Of a stretch of 64,000 nucleotides of DNA, positions 23,815 to 34,236 are shown piece after piece (within the stretch, counting starts at the first letter, position 1; the number at the start of each line of letters is the position of its first letter). Under the pieces are notes generated by a model. That model was not told the DNA's origin and searched no databases. It saw only the letters and a program-made list of their open reading frames with translations. The position numbers and the translations under genes were made by a program. Source of the stretch: Boletus sp. NGJ (lineage: Eukaryota > Basidiomycota > Agaricomycetes > Boletales > Boletaceae). The stretch lies in contig JAGTXK010000219.1 in the NCBI GenBank assembly GCA_019096195.1, positions 1,054,001 to 1,118,000 of the forward strand. Reading direction: 5' to 3'.

Positions 23815-25721
23815 ATGGCCATCGACGGTTTAATCATTCTCGACGGGTCAGGGTACGTGTCTCCAGGTGGTACGACTCTATAGATCGCTCAGCACCATGC
23901 AGGCGAGCCGTCATCCAGTCTGGATACACGTGCTTCCCCCCAGCGTACCCATTGCTCCACATCGACGCGCTAAACAACGAACTCTCCAAAGCTTCTCGCA
24001 CTGACGGTGTGGATCCTGTCATCTACGTGCCCCCGGGGATCGGAGACTTCTCGGGTGGAAGTGCGTGTTGTCATGTCGAAATGGGAGAGCTGCGGTTAAT
24101 TGCGAGCGTCTCCGGTGATGGTGAGCGACCTCCCATATGTTCATTCCTCCTCACACCAGAATCCTCCGCATTGTAGCCGATCCTTTGATTGCATTTGCAT
24201 TCTTGGAAGCATTTAGCGATATCCTGCACGATTATTTCGGTACGGTAAGTTCGGCCACACTTAAAGACAACTTTGATGTCGTGTATCAGGTATGATATTG
24301 CTCCGCTCACCGCCATCCCTTCTGGTCTAACCCGAATAGCTCCTCGAAGAAACGCTGGATTCTTCGGGGTATCCTCTCACAACATCTCCAAATGCACTAC
24401 GTGACATCGTTCTCCCTCCCTCCCTCCTCTCGAAACTTTTGGCTTCGCTCCCAACAGCTGCGTCGTCCGGCCCGAATCGTCCTGGAGGTGTGCGCGGAAA
24501 CGTCTCCGAATCTTTAATGCTCGCTGATCTGCTTTGTCTTTTGCCTTCCAGGCTCTGTCGCATCCAGTGCCCCATCCGGCGCCTTTGCATCTCCCATACC
24601 ATGGCGAAAACTCGGTGTTCGACACAATCACAATGAAATTCTATTCGACGTCACCGAGGAAATGCGGGCCATGGTCGGACGGCGAGTCATTGTCCTGGTG
24701 ATTGATCAGTGAATTCGAAAATAATTCTACATTCATCAGGAATGGGGCTACGCTCACGAGCAACGTGTATGGCAAGATTAAAAGCAATGCCAGGTTGACC
24801 GGTAGGCATGCAAGTTTTTCCATTGGCAGCGTTAGCAACCGGGATAATGACAGGCATGCCGGACTTGCTTCTGAGCTTTTCGAACCCGAATGTCATGACG
24901 GAGTGTGCCTTTCATCCCTGTGTGCGGCAAGTGTTGTCAGTTCTGTGGTCCATACGATATATTGACAAAAAGGCCCAAGACTCCAGCGGTGGATGCGCGA
25001 AAAGACGCTATCTTTTGTCCCACCTGATGGCAAATTCGTGCTCGCGGAATATCAATATGCATTACCACATGGTGCGCTGGCCGGAAATGTGCCAGTACCA
25101 CTTTCTCTGAAACCGAACATCACCGTGGGGGAGTTTGGAGGTGCGCTTACCGTCTTCATGTCGTCATTCTGCAGAGCGATGCGATTTGACCGCTTTTAGG
25201 CAATTTCACGGTCACCTTTAGCTCGAGGACGGTAAAGATCATGGAAAACGTGCGAATAGAGCTTTACCTCGGCGAAGGCACAACAGGGGCACAATGTACC
25301 ATCTCGAGTGCCGGATCTGGGGTCGGATCCGCTGGAGGTATCGAAGGTTCGTGGACGTTTGAACCGCGAAGACAAGTGCGTACGTTCCTGTCTTACGATC
25401 TGGATGCAAATCTCAATCCTCGATGTCAAGATACTTTGCTGGAACATTCCCAACATGCACTCGTCTGGTAGTTGGGTGCTTCGTGGTTCTTGGACCTCCA
25501 AGTACAATTGTTCCGCTGTCGTTGCTCAGCGAATGCTTAACTGTCTCTTTCCAGGGCGAAAGTCCCACGTCCGGCGCATGCATTCCAGATCTATTTTGAA
25601 GTCCCTTCGTACAGTTTTCTCGTCTCTCAAGGTTGATCAGGTTCGGCTTTCGGGTGAGACCTACAAGATGTACAAGGGTGTGCGGGCAATGAGTAGTGGT
25701 ACCATTGAGTGGAGGTGGTAG
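23815..25721 (+). CDS. APM3: AP-3 complex mu subunit (APM3), apparent frameshift near 3' end
   Basis: Medium chain of the AP-3 adaptor that sorts cargo from Golgi/endosome to the vacuole. Exons 23815-23852, 23903-24120, 24177-24289, 24340-24487, 24552-24681, 24740-24801, 24854-24930, 24987-25140, 25200-25375, 25431-25501 and 25555-25721. The N-terminal longin part starts MAIDGLIILDGSG. The mu-homology domain includes NEILFDVTEEMRAMV, VYGKIKSNARLTGMPDLLLSF, FHPCVRQRWMREKTLSFVPP and the terminal YKGVRAMSSGTIEWRW. Intron 24682-24739 needs a GCGAGT donor. In the last exon the frame giving RPAHAFQIYFEVPSYSF must shift by one base around 25613-25622 to reach SSLKVDQVRLSGETYK. No intron fits, so either a one-base indel or a sequence error is present. 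Confidence 0.88.
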
Positions 25722-25942
25722 CACATCGTCTGTCTTCGGTTGGTGTCCTGTTGACTCAATATCTCGGTTGATATTGGGTGTATGGGTCTAATTTACGTTC
25801 GTGGCGAACGGCAGATCTTCAATCTGTCCGTAGCACCTTGCAATGGTCGGGCGAGAACGACTTTGTACTTTAAACGTATATCAGGTGAGCAGTGAATTAT
25901 GATGCCAGTGAGGTAATCAACCCCTGTCACTCCAACCACCGC

Positions 25943-27110
25943 TCAAATCGTCGTCGTGGTAAAGGTCTCGAATCTTTTGATGACCTGACTCCAGTCTACG
26001 ACCGTCCAAAACTCCCTGAGATACTTCTCCTTGCCCCAAATCCCGTGATCAAGTAGCCAACAGTGTTCATGTACGCTGACACAAAACAGGGGATAGATGT
26101 ACTCCCCAAGAGTGGTAAGGTCGCGCAAATCCTGTGGGCCGTGAGGAGAGAAGGACGAAGCGGTGGGGTCGTAAAAGGAACGTGCGCGCGTTTTGTAGTT
26201 GTCGCGGGACAGCGAACAAGCATGGAACGTCCGCGCCGGAGACGAGGGATCTAGTTGTGGTGGGACGTGCGAGGTGCCAGAGAAGGGCGAAGATGTGGTG
26301 GATGCGTTGCTTGCTTCCGAGAATGGCACGCGAGTCGAATTTGCGGAGCTCTGGGCTGATTGCGTCGACGGGTCATGCTCTCCGAGCACGGGTGTCGTGA
26401 TTGGCTCAACCGTACCGGCGCCTGAACGGATGAGAAGGGTGCCGGATGCAAACGTGGGTACGAAAGCGAGGTTTCGCTTCGCGTCCGTGACGAACCAGGC
26501 GTATCCCGAGCCCGCCATGCCATTGGCAGCGGCTGAGAACAGGGAGCGCAGCGAATCGAAGCCACCAAACTGCTTCTGGATGGCGGTGCCAAAGAAGCTC
26601 GAGTCGATGAGCTTTTCGCCCATGTCCCCCGATGGGGGTCGCTAGGAAATTCGGTTCAGAAGGGTGGGAATGCGACGGCACTGGCCTTACCAGACAGTTG
26701 AGGAAGAAGCTGTTGTTGAGGGCGTGACTAGCGTATTTGAATGGTATGGCCCTGTCTTGCGACCGAGCCGTATCGAGAACGAGTTGGGCAACTGTTTTCC
26801 GTTTATCCTCGACGTCTGCAGTCCGAGTTCGAGTTGAGGGTAGGTAGCGCAAGTGTGCGACAACGTGCTTACCGCGACATTCGTCATTCAGACGGTCAAG
26901 CAGACCTTGTTGGTACTCGACTGCGACCATCTGGAGGGTTCGGGGAGACATGAAGTTTCCGAGACCGTCTTCAATTTTGTATGGCAACTCCTTGCGCGTG
27001 TGCACATGCCGCCGAGACGGCCATGGCGTTCGACAGGTCTTTGCTGCTTTCGAGGTTGTCAGCGCGGTGGAACGCGACGAGGAGGCAAGGCGGAATCCAA
27101 TGGTGCTCAT
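25943..27110 (-). CDS. Mitochondrial small-subunit ribosomal protein of SOD fold (mS42/mS43 type)
   Basis: Fungal mitoribosomal proteins Mrp1 and Rsm26 are Fe/Mn superoxide dismutase-fold proteins. Minus-strand exons 27110-26873, 26815-26691 and 26641-25943 give 353 aa. The N-terminus is a Ser/Arg-rich presequence ending near RRHVHTRKELPY. SOD-like segments are ELPYKIEDGLGNFMSPRTLQ, FKYASHALNNSFFLNCL and the C-terminal LFCVSVHEHCWLLDHG...LREFWTVVDW. A ~100-residue Ser/Thr/Pro-rich insert splits the C-terminal domain. At SOD ligand positions only one His seems kept (VHEHCW). The NH ligand is replaced in LNNSFF, and the helix-1 His and the Asp are absent, so no enzyme activity is expected. Whether it is mS42 or mS43 I cannot tell. 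Intron 26816-26872 is in frame and stop-free. Confidence 0.85.
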
Positions 27111-27252
27111 GACCGAGAGAAAGAAAAAGGCGTTCGCGTGCCCTGGGCAATGAGTACGATCGGGAGTTGACTTTTGATTTTTTTGCTACTTGTGTTAGAC
27201 TTCCGCTTTCGGTCGTCGGCTAGCTTTCAAGTACCTCCTTCCACGTCGCACT
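27111..27252. promoter_or_regulatory. Shared divergent promoter, SOD-fold ribosomal protein / OST2
   Basis: 142 bp between two start codons on opposite strands, with a T-rich core around 27173-27186. No consensus TATA box. Confidence 0.65.
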
Positions 27253-27734
27253 ATGGCTGGCCCAAAAACATCCTCGCAGACGACCCTCTCCAGCATACCG
27301 CACACCGTGTCTGCGCTGTGGAAGTCGTATCTGCAGCAGACCCCAGACCGCCTCAAGTTCATAGACGCATTCTTGGCGTTCATCGTGCTTTCCGGCGTGA
27401 TCCAATTCGTATACTGCGTTCTCGTCACCAACTTTCCTTTCAACGCCTTTTTAGCCGGGTACGCCGTCACCGTCGTTGGTTGCGTGGTTTGGCTGACCGG
27501 GAGTGTAGATTCGCGAGCTCTGTTGGACAATTTGTCCTCACCGCTTCGCTTCGGACGCAAGTCAACCCCGAAAACCGCTCAGAGTTCAAAGAGGTGTCGC
27601 CCGAGAGGTGTGTTCTCTCCCTCGTTCATCGCTGACATGCATGATCAACGCGCACGCGCATGTGCAGGGCTTTTGCTGATTTCGCACTGGGCTCCATCGT
27701 GCTCCACTTCTTTGTATACAATTTCCTCGGATGA
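27253..27734 (+). CDS. OST2: Oligosaccharyltransferase subunit OST2/DAD1
   Basis: Small integral subunit of the ER oligosaccharyltransferase, which transfers the N-glycan to Asn-X-Ser/Thr. Exons 27253-27458, 27509-27607 and 27668-27734 give 123 aa, the usual DAD1 size. Sequence visible: TPDRLKFIDAFLAFIVLSGVIQF, NFPFNAFLAGFASSVGQFVL, ASLRTQVNPENRSEFKEVSPERAFADF and the C-terminal end HFFVYNFLG, all hallmarks. Three hydrophobic segments are present. The first intron hides a misleading open frame that would otherwise run on. Confidence 0.94.
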
Positions 27735-27932
27735 ACAAGTCCAAAAATGCGCCCGGTGTCTGCATCGTCGTTCCTTGTGTATACCATGAATAATTTGGAT
27801 CACCAGATTAAGAGATAGTACAAGGCAAGAAAACGATGATTGTCCTTATAGTGAGGTGCGAAACGAGAGGGCAATACAAGGTAGAAGAATCATGGAAAAG
27901 TGGAAGACCAGTCATCCAATGACAAAAGGAGC

Positions 27933-28350
27933 CTACTGTTTGCGTTCGAAGGAGCTGGAGCGCTACGGGGAGGATTAGGAGGCCATTTTGACACATGACA
28001 AGCGGGATTACTCCAAAGACGACTACGGCAAAGTCGAAAGCATACTCTCCTGTCTTGTGTGTTAGACGACCAAGGCTGAGGGCATGCAACTCGCGACGTA
28101 CCAAACTCGAGATATGTCCGTAGCAGTTCTGTGGCTTGATGAGGCAGAGTTGGGAGGGGAAAAGGGAAGATAGTGCTCACGACGAACGTCCTTGTTAGGT
28201 ACTTGAGATAGAGCAGGGCTGAAACGCCGTGAGTATGGTGATGGGATGGCTGGGAGGAACATACGTGAGGCCGGTCGAGCGCTTGATGCCGGCCAGGAAA
28301 GCACTGATGAGAAGAGCGTCGAGGGCGAGGCGGAATAAACCACCGAACAT
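27933..28350 (-). CDS. DUF1748 miniprotein (MIN8/YPR010C-A type)
   Basis: Five tiny exons on the minus strand, 28350-28265, 28218-28181, 28128-28102, 28049-28012 and 27962-27933, give 72 aa. The product starts MFGGLFRLALDALLISAFLAGIKRSTGLT, continues PALSQVPNKDVRQLLRTYLEFGEYAFDFAVV and ends SSSFERKQ. This is the fungal DUF1748 family, which includes yeast Min8, a small mitochondrial-associated protein. It has one N-terminal hydrophobic segment and possibly a second. All exons are below 90 nt and one is 27 nt, so it is invisible to ORF scanning. It sits 98 bp downstream of the isochorismatase gene on the same strand. Confidence 0.85.
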
Positions 28351-28448
28351 GATAGAGACTGAATGTCAAGATGCAGCTTGGTGAGGTTCGGTCCTTTGAA
28401 GCAACTTCCCACGGCAAACAAGTATACAGTATTATTACATGAAACGGG

Positions 28449-29318
28449 CTACAGCAAAGTACGATACTGCAACAGCTTTTGTGACGCCTTTGCCGTATTC
28501 TCCTTTTCTTCCTTGATCGCGGCGGAGAATGCCTTGAATCGTGGAGTGCCAGACTCTTCTGCAAGCCTCATTAGCAAGGGGGACCAGACTTTATGAGACG
28601 TTTCTGACGTTGGAGTTGGAAGGCGACGCTCTCGCTCGTGGCGACGTATCCGCCGACTTGGCGAATGTGCGCGAGCGCGATGGGAACCTCTTCCTTGTTA
28701 CAACTGGACACACCGTCCGCGAGGACATAGACGTCACATCCGATTTTGATGAGGTCGAGCGCGGTTTGGAGGACGCACACGTGTGACTGGACCGACGTCA
28801 GCCGGAGAGAGGGGGTCAGGGGGATAAACTGACCTCGATGCCAAACAGGACGATGGATACGACATCTGGACGTTCTTGTAGCAGCGCCTTGACCTCTGGA
28901 ACCATCATGGAGAAGAGGGACTTTTCGATCGTCGCAACGTGCAGGTCACCAAGCGCCGGTAGGTCGATTTCCGGGACAGTGGTTCCGAGAGCTGTACGCG
29001 AGCGAGATAAGGTGAATGCAGCAGAGCGTAGGTGCAGCCATTACCTTTGGGGTTCTGCTCCGTCACGATGACGGATATGCCAAGGACCTTGTAGCGATGG
29101 GGGGTAAGCGGAGGAACACGAACGGGGAGTGACCGAACCTTTGCGACCTTGAGCATCTTGTTGCAGGTCAAGACGAGCTCATCGAAACCGTAGATGGCAG
29201 TCCCTAGGAGTTGATGTGGTTAGTGGTTGGTGAGAGGGGGAGTGTGTTTACTGAAGCGAGTCTGGACGTCGCAGAGAAAGAAGAGGGTGCGCTCTGGGTC
29301 GAGTTTTTCGACGTGCAT
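28449..29318 (-). CDS. Isochorismatase-fold hydrolase (ISOC1/2 type)
   Basis: Cysteine-hydrolase fold protein of the isochorismatase-domain family. Eukaryotic ISOC proteins have no firmly known substrate. Minus-strand exons 29318-29252, 29203-29139, 29087-29045, 28991-28834, 28786-28609 and 28558-28449 give 206 aa. Motifs: FFLCDVQTRF with the catalytic Asp, a Lys in IEKSLFSMM, VLFGIESHVCVLQTALDL with the catalytic Cys, and a C-terminal KAFSAAIKEEK helix. The order Asp, Lys, Cys matches the family triad. It diverges from the coiled-coil gene across 152 bp. Confidence 0.9.
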
Positions 29319-29470
29319 GATAACTTATGAGGAGGAGGGAAGTCGGAGTTTCAAGCAGTGAGAGTATTACTGACGTGGTTGTGCGGTCTCTTTGCTCTCC
29401 TCGTCCAACCACTCTCTCTTCAACCCACTACGCTCTTTTCTATCTATCTCTCTTTTTTTTATTTTTCATC
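29319..29470. promoter_or_regulatory. Shared divergent promoter, isochorismatase / coiled-coil gene
   Basis: 152 bp between start codons. The half nearest 29470 is strongly CT-rich (TCTATCTATCTCTC, then T9), a common fungal 5'-leader pattern. Confidence 0.6.
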
Positions 29471-32400
29471 ATGGACCCAGCACACGCTCAGGACTCGGAC
29501 ATGGCTGCCAGGCAAAGAGTATTTCTCACTCTTCCTTGTCTTGCACCCCCCCTCATATCCCCCACAGTTTCACTCCTTCAAGATGGGCGGCGGCGCGCCC
29601 CCTCAGAGCCTGCATACCCTCTCTAGCCATTCGCACGGACGATCTCGCTCTCGCAACAACTCTATTTCTTCTTTTACTCCCATTTCTCTTTCTTCATCGG
29701 CTCCGTCTCTCTCCCCCGCTGCACACGATTCCCCCCCTTTGAATGCTGATGTACCTCTCAATCCTCCTCCCAAACGCCCCAATTCTCACCATCGTCGTCG
29801 TTCATCGGTCTCAACTCGCCGCGAGTCGGCTGAATTGATGGGCGTTTCCCTCCCAGAACTCCCCACCGCGCATTCAGATGACAACATCAACTTGGGCGAC
29901 AGGGATTCCGTCCGTCGCAGAGCCCTATGGGCCCTCGAAGGAAAGCCCGACTTTGCTTTCTCCAAAGTCGAGATTCCTGATATCTCTTCTCCCGATATCA
30001 CCAAGCCAAGCGACTTTCGTGAGTACCATCTCACCTCTGTTTCCCACCACAGCCTTCATGTCATCCTAGCTACAAAACCTTCGTTCCCACCTGGTTCTGG
30101 CCTGAACGGGATCAATAGCTTCGCTGCCAAGCGTGATTCATTCGGAAAAATGTTTGGGTCCACGTCTGCCTCAAAGGACCAGCTTGGCACTCTTGTCGAG
30201 GAGGAAGAGGAGGAGGAGGAAACTAGTAAATTTCTCGCCGATCCAGTCCAGGAACGCAATGTGTCACAACAGGTAGTCATGACCCTCCCTCCGAAGATCA
30301 CCTCTCGACAACGTCCCGCCAGTCTCAACTTGCGTCCTTTGTCTCTCGTACAGGGCACCATCGTGAGTTCAGTCGCAGGTAACCTGCCCACCCCTACTCT
30401 CACTCCAGGCAGCCGTCCAAATTCTCGAAAACCCCTCGTCGTAGCCTCTCTTGACGATGCCGTCTCCTCGAATATCAGTGCGTCAGCCAGCAAAACGACC
30501 ATTTCCGTCCGTCAGACTCCTTCCTCGAGGCGCTTCTCGTACACCTTCAGTGATAGTACACCCGCTCCCTGTGACCACGACAACAAGAAATGTAGCAGCA
30601 TTTCTTACAAGCGTTCTACCGAATCGATCCCTCGAGACATGTTCCCTCTGCCGACTCCCGAGATGACCCCAACCGAGCGCAGGTTTTCATTTGCAAGTGA
30701 TCAAGAAGCCCTCCTCGAACAATCCCTCTCTGTTGCAGAGCAGCATTTTTTATTTAGATCCCATAATGTGCTCCTCTCCCGCATCACTGAACTGGAGCGT
30801 ACACTGAGAAACCGGGCTCCTTCTTCACGTCACCTTTCATATACTTCCCCAGTATCTTCAGAACCTAGCGACGAGATGTTGCGCCTTATTTCAGATCTCA
30901 AAGCTGAGCGCGATGAACTCAAGCAAGACGTTGATGGTTGGAGACAGCGTGTCGCAGATGCGGATAAGCAGGCTGGTATGCTTGCCAAGATGATCGAGTC
31001 AGAGAGGAGAGAGGCTTGGGTTACTCACAGTCGCATCGGCTTATTGGAAGTGGAAAATGTGGCCCTTGTACGCGAGCGTGATGGAATGAAGGATGAAACC
31101 ATGAAGCTCAAGGCTCGTCTCCAGGATGTGGATGCAGCTGTCGATGAATGTGCCCGTCTTCGGGGTGCCCTTGAGCAGGAACGTACACGCCGCAAAGAAC
31201 TCGAGAAACTCTTGGACGATGCTGGCCTCTTGAACACGCCGAAGCTTCCTCACGCCGTCAATGGATCTCGGAGACGGCATCCTCTTCCTGCAAAATCAGT
31301 TGGCACGCGTCCCCGTGGACTTGGATTCCAGTCTATCGACTCAGAAAGCTCTACTACCGATGTTGAATCAGTGGATGATAGTTTCGCGAAGGCCGAGTTC
31401 ACTTTGGATGCAGTCGCAGAAGAAGATGCCGACCTTTCTGACGAAGAGAACGGCCTGGTTGGATATGAAGATGAGGATGATTCCGATCTCAGTTTCTCGA
31501 GTCCAGGTGGCTCATCCATTGGCTCGACGGACGAGCTTGATATCAAATCCAAAGCTTCTGTGGCGGAGGTTCTTCAACGCCCGGTCCGCCCTTCTTTACC
31601 CGCCCAGACGACTCATGAACCCCGTGCGTCCCTCTCAAAGACTTGGACCTTCCCCAGAGGAAAGACCTTCACTCCCGTCAATCAAGATGATGAGGTTGAC
31701 CGCTTTTTTGGATGTTTGGATGATGTTGACAGAAGCCCACCCCACTCCGAGGAAATGAACCAGAGCACATTCTCATTTGCGTTTCGATCCATGTCTGATG
31801 ACGACGAGTTGCCACCTTTTGTTCTTCCCTCCGATGTTGGTGTCGTGGTCGAGTCTGCGTCTTCCAGGAATCTTGATATTGTTCCCGAAGAGGACAGAGA
31901 CGATGGCCTTGCAGGTCCCAAGGATGAAGAATTGGTCGGCGAGGAAGTTGAAGGTGGAATTCGGTTCACTTTCAACGCCCCACCTATTATCTCTGTGACA
32001 CCTCCAGATGTCTGCATAACTCCGCCTCCCGAAATCCGCATCACACCTCCTCTGGAGACTTGCATGACGACACCCGCCGTGCGCCCTCGTGTGGACGACA
32101 CCGTATCCGGTAAACCCATTTCCAACCCCGAACCGGCTGAAGATGAGGAGGACGAGAGTTCGTTGACTTTTGTGTTTCCTCACAAAGTCCAGCCTAGGCG
32201 TGTCGAGCGTGTGACCTCTCCCCCGCGTTCCTCGCCACCTACGTCTAGTGGCGGGTATCGCTCGAACGACAGCCCACCGTCTTCGATTCCTCGGGCAATT
32301 TCACTGCGGTCCATGTCTCCCAAGCCACCGTCAATCATGTTCACGCCATCCAAGAACGTGTCTGGCCGCTTCATAGCACCATTGGCTTACTCTATGTCTC

Positions 32401-32609
32401 CCCCGAAGAAAACGCCGTCGTCAATTCTTCAGCCAGAGGCCTTGCCCAAGTCCTACTCTACGCCTACGAAAGCGCAGACGCCGGATATGTCATCGAAGCA
32501 AAGCCTGTCAAGCACCCCAAATGGTTCGACCTTTAAGCCCCATTCCAAAGTATTTATGAGTACGCTTGACTCATTTGTCTCTTGTGTTTCACAGCCAACG
32601 ATCCCATGA
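29471..32609 (+). CDS. Large Ser-rich coiled-coil protein of unknown function
   Basis: Likely exons 29471-29518, 29568-30018, 30070-32549 and 32595-32609, about 997 aa. The start MDPAHAQDSDMAARQR is joined by a 49-nt intron to FHSFKMGGGAPPQSLHTLSS; the ATG at 29583 is an alternative. The first ~400 residues are Ser/Pro/Arg-rich and disordered, with DSVRRRALWALEGKPDFAFSKVEIP as a more ordered patch. Residues around 400-560 form a coiled coil (LKAERDELKQDVDGWRQRV, ESERREAWVTHSRIGLLEVEN, LEQERTRRKELEKLL). The acidic remainder holds short repeats such as ITPPPEIRITPPLE. I do not recognise the family. A cytoskeletal or polarity scaffold is possible but unproven. Intron 30019-30069 is stop-free and 3n long. 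Confidence 0.75.
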
Positions 32610-33545
32610 CCGCTCTCAGATGCCAAAGTTCCACGCAAGGTGGTGGCGCTCCGTCGGAGGTGAATTATTCCAACATTCCCGATACATCACCATCAAGCGT
32701 TTGTGAATATTCCCATGCTCAAGACACTTCGCCATTATCTTTTATTATGTTCAATCCGCTTGCGGCACGACTACCCTTCCAGAAACTATCAAATTTCATC
32801 TCATTCTCGTGGACGCCCAGTGCGACCGCGGTTGCATCGTATCTTGATCCCAGTAGCTCGGGCAGTCCGTGTAAAGTAGAAGCAGCGGATAATGCCGCCT
32901 CGCTGTCAGGTATTGACAATGGTGCAACTTGCCCAGCCCAGTGGAAGTTCGCCTCGAGGGCTAGGCAATTGGAGAAGCTGAGGAGCAGATTCAGTTTGGA
33001 AAAAAAGGACGGGATAACGCCCTGTTCCACGGTGAGCGCTTGCAAGGGTTGCAGCGCGGGCGATGTTTACTTGTGACGTGAGTGTCCCATGCTGGTTGCG
33101 TCTTTCTGCATGCGACAATGGTGGCATCTTGCTGTTCAAAGCATGCCCTTTTCTCGGACCTCTCACAAAATATGCTCCTATGCCTCTTTCCCTCCTTGAC
33201 CTCCCTGGTTGTCACATATTTCTTGTCTTCCCGAACCATTCGTTTCCGTTTACTGCGGTGTCGTTTGTGGGAAAGTCACATCCTGATGTGCCAACTTTGT
33301 CGCTGTACTCTATACCATCCACGTTTCGAAAGAGAGAAAAACGTTCCAGGACACTTTGTTCATGCCTATACCTTGGTAAATCTATCCATGTCTATGCTTC
33401 TTGATCCATACGAAGAAGTGACATTCTGAGCCAATGAGCTGTTGTATCGGATGGTTCCGGCAGGCGGTTGACCGTGAGAGCCTGACAAGTTTCCCTACAG
33501 TTTGGAAACCTCGACAAATTCATTACTCACAATTGACCATCCAAC
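32610..33545. other. Region with two competing unproven open frames
   Basis: 936 bp. On the plus strand, an ATG at 32748 opens MFNPLAARLPFQKLSNFISF..., about 95 codons to a strong GTGAGC donor near 33031. On the minus strand a 108-codon frame (33045-32719) has no ATG. Neither has known motifs and neither can be joined to further exons with confidence. The remainder is T-rich and featureless. Confidence 0.35.
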
Positions 33546-34014
33546 ATGGCTAACAAAGGTGCAAGGCAGTTCATGCGAAATTGGTACGCCGTCGAGGTAT
33601 AGTTGTGTCTCCTTGCTCGCCTACTCTTGGAATCCTCAAACCCCTTCGTTTCTACAGGCCATACCACTGTACGCACATCTCGATTTTTGACCAAGTTCAA
33701 TGCACTAATGTCAACATAGTTATGCAGTCATCGGTTTGGCTGTCGGTGGTGCTACCTGGTATCTGACACGCCTTGCGCAAGGGCCTTCGGGTAAGCTTCC
33801 ACCTCCATACCCCGTTCCGCACCTAACCATCGGCGTCAAAGTGGTCTGGACGAGGAGTAACCCTACCCCTTGGAACGATGTCAAGCCCGACGAGAATACC
33901 AAGATGCTGGATCCCTCTGGCAAATTTTCCAAGAAGTTTGTTATCTCACTTTTTCTTGAGCTGGCAGATGTTGATTCGCCTTGGCTCCATAGCTGGACGC
34001 GGGACAAGCTTTGA
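33546..34014 (+). CDS. NDUFA4/MLRQ-like respiratory-chain subunit (B12D family)
   Basis: Small inner-membrane protein related to human NDUFA4/COXFA4, a cytochrome c oxidase-associated subunit. Exons 33546-33596, 33658-33668, 33720-33790, 33842-33935 and 33993-34014 give 82 aa. The second exon is only 11 nt. Phases match, and the joined product AVEAIPLYAVIGLAVGGATWYLTRLA forms the single TM helix. Next comes VVWTRSNPTPWNDVKPDENTKM, matching the NDUFA4 WDRNNPEPWNKL region, and the end is KFSKNWTRDKL. The reading depends on the microexon: skipping it would shift the frame. Confidence 0.87.
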
Positions 34015-34236
34015 GGAATCGATTGTTATTTTTTTTCGACCACATGCTTTGTCTGTGCGATAGACGTGCCAATTACATCTTTTGAATCCCCTTTGCCATC
34101 TGGACGGTGTGAACGTGTGGCTTTTCCTTCCCCATGTGACCCTAATCACTTCCACCCGGTCTATAAACGGGGGCACTCCAAGTCTCTGACGTGTTCCTCC
34201 CTCTTATCATTATTGCTTGCTACTAGGCCCAAGATA

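Noticed and set aside
25555-25608. Hidden 46-nt intron fixing the APM3 frameshift
   Set aside because: A GTCCGG...ACAG intron would repair the frame but delete the conserved PAHAFQIYFEV strand, so an indel is more likely.
26134-26645. Plus-strand frames under the SOD-fold ribosomal protein
   Set aside because: Antisense shadows of a well-supported minus-strand gene.
27459-27789. Continuation of the OST2 frame to a stop near 27789
   Set aside because: It loses the DAD1 signature; splicing at 27459/27508 and 27608/27667 restores the conserved ending.
29850-30502. Minus-strand frames under the coiled-coil gene
   Set aside because: They are shadows of the long plus-strand coding frame and show no independent motifs.
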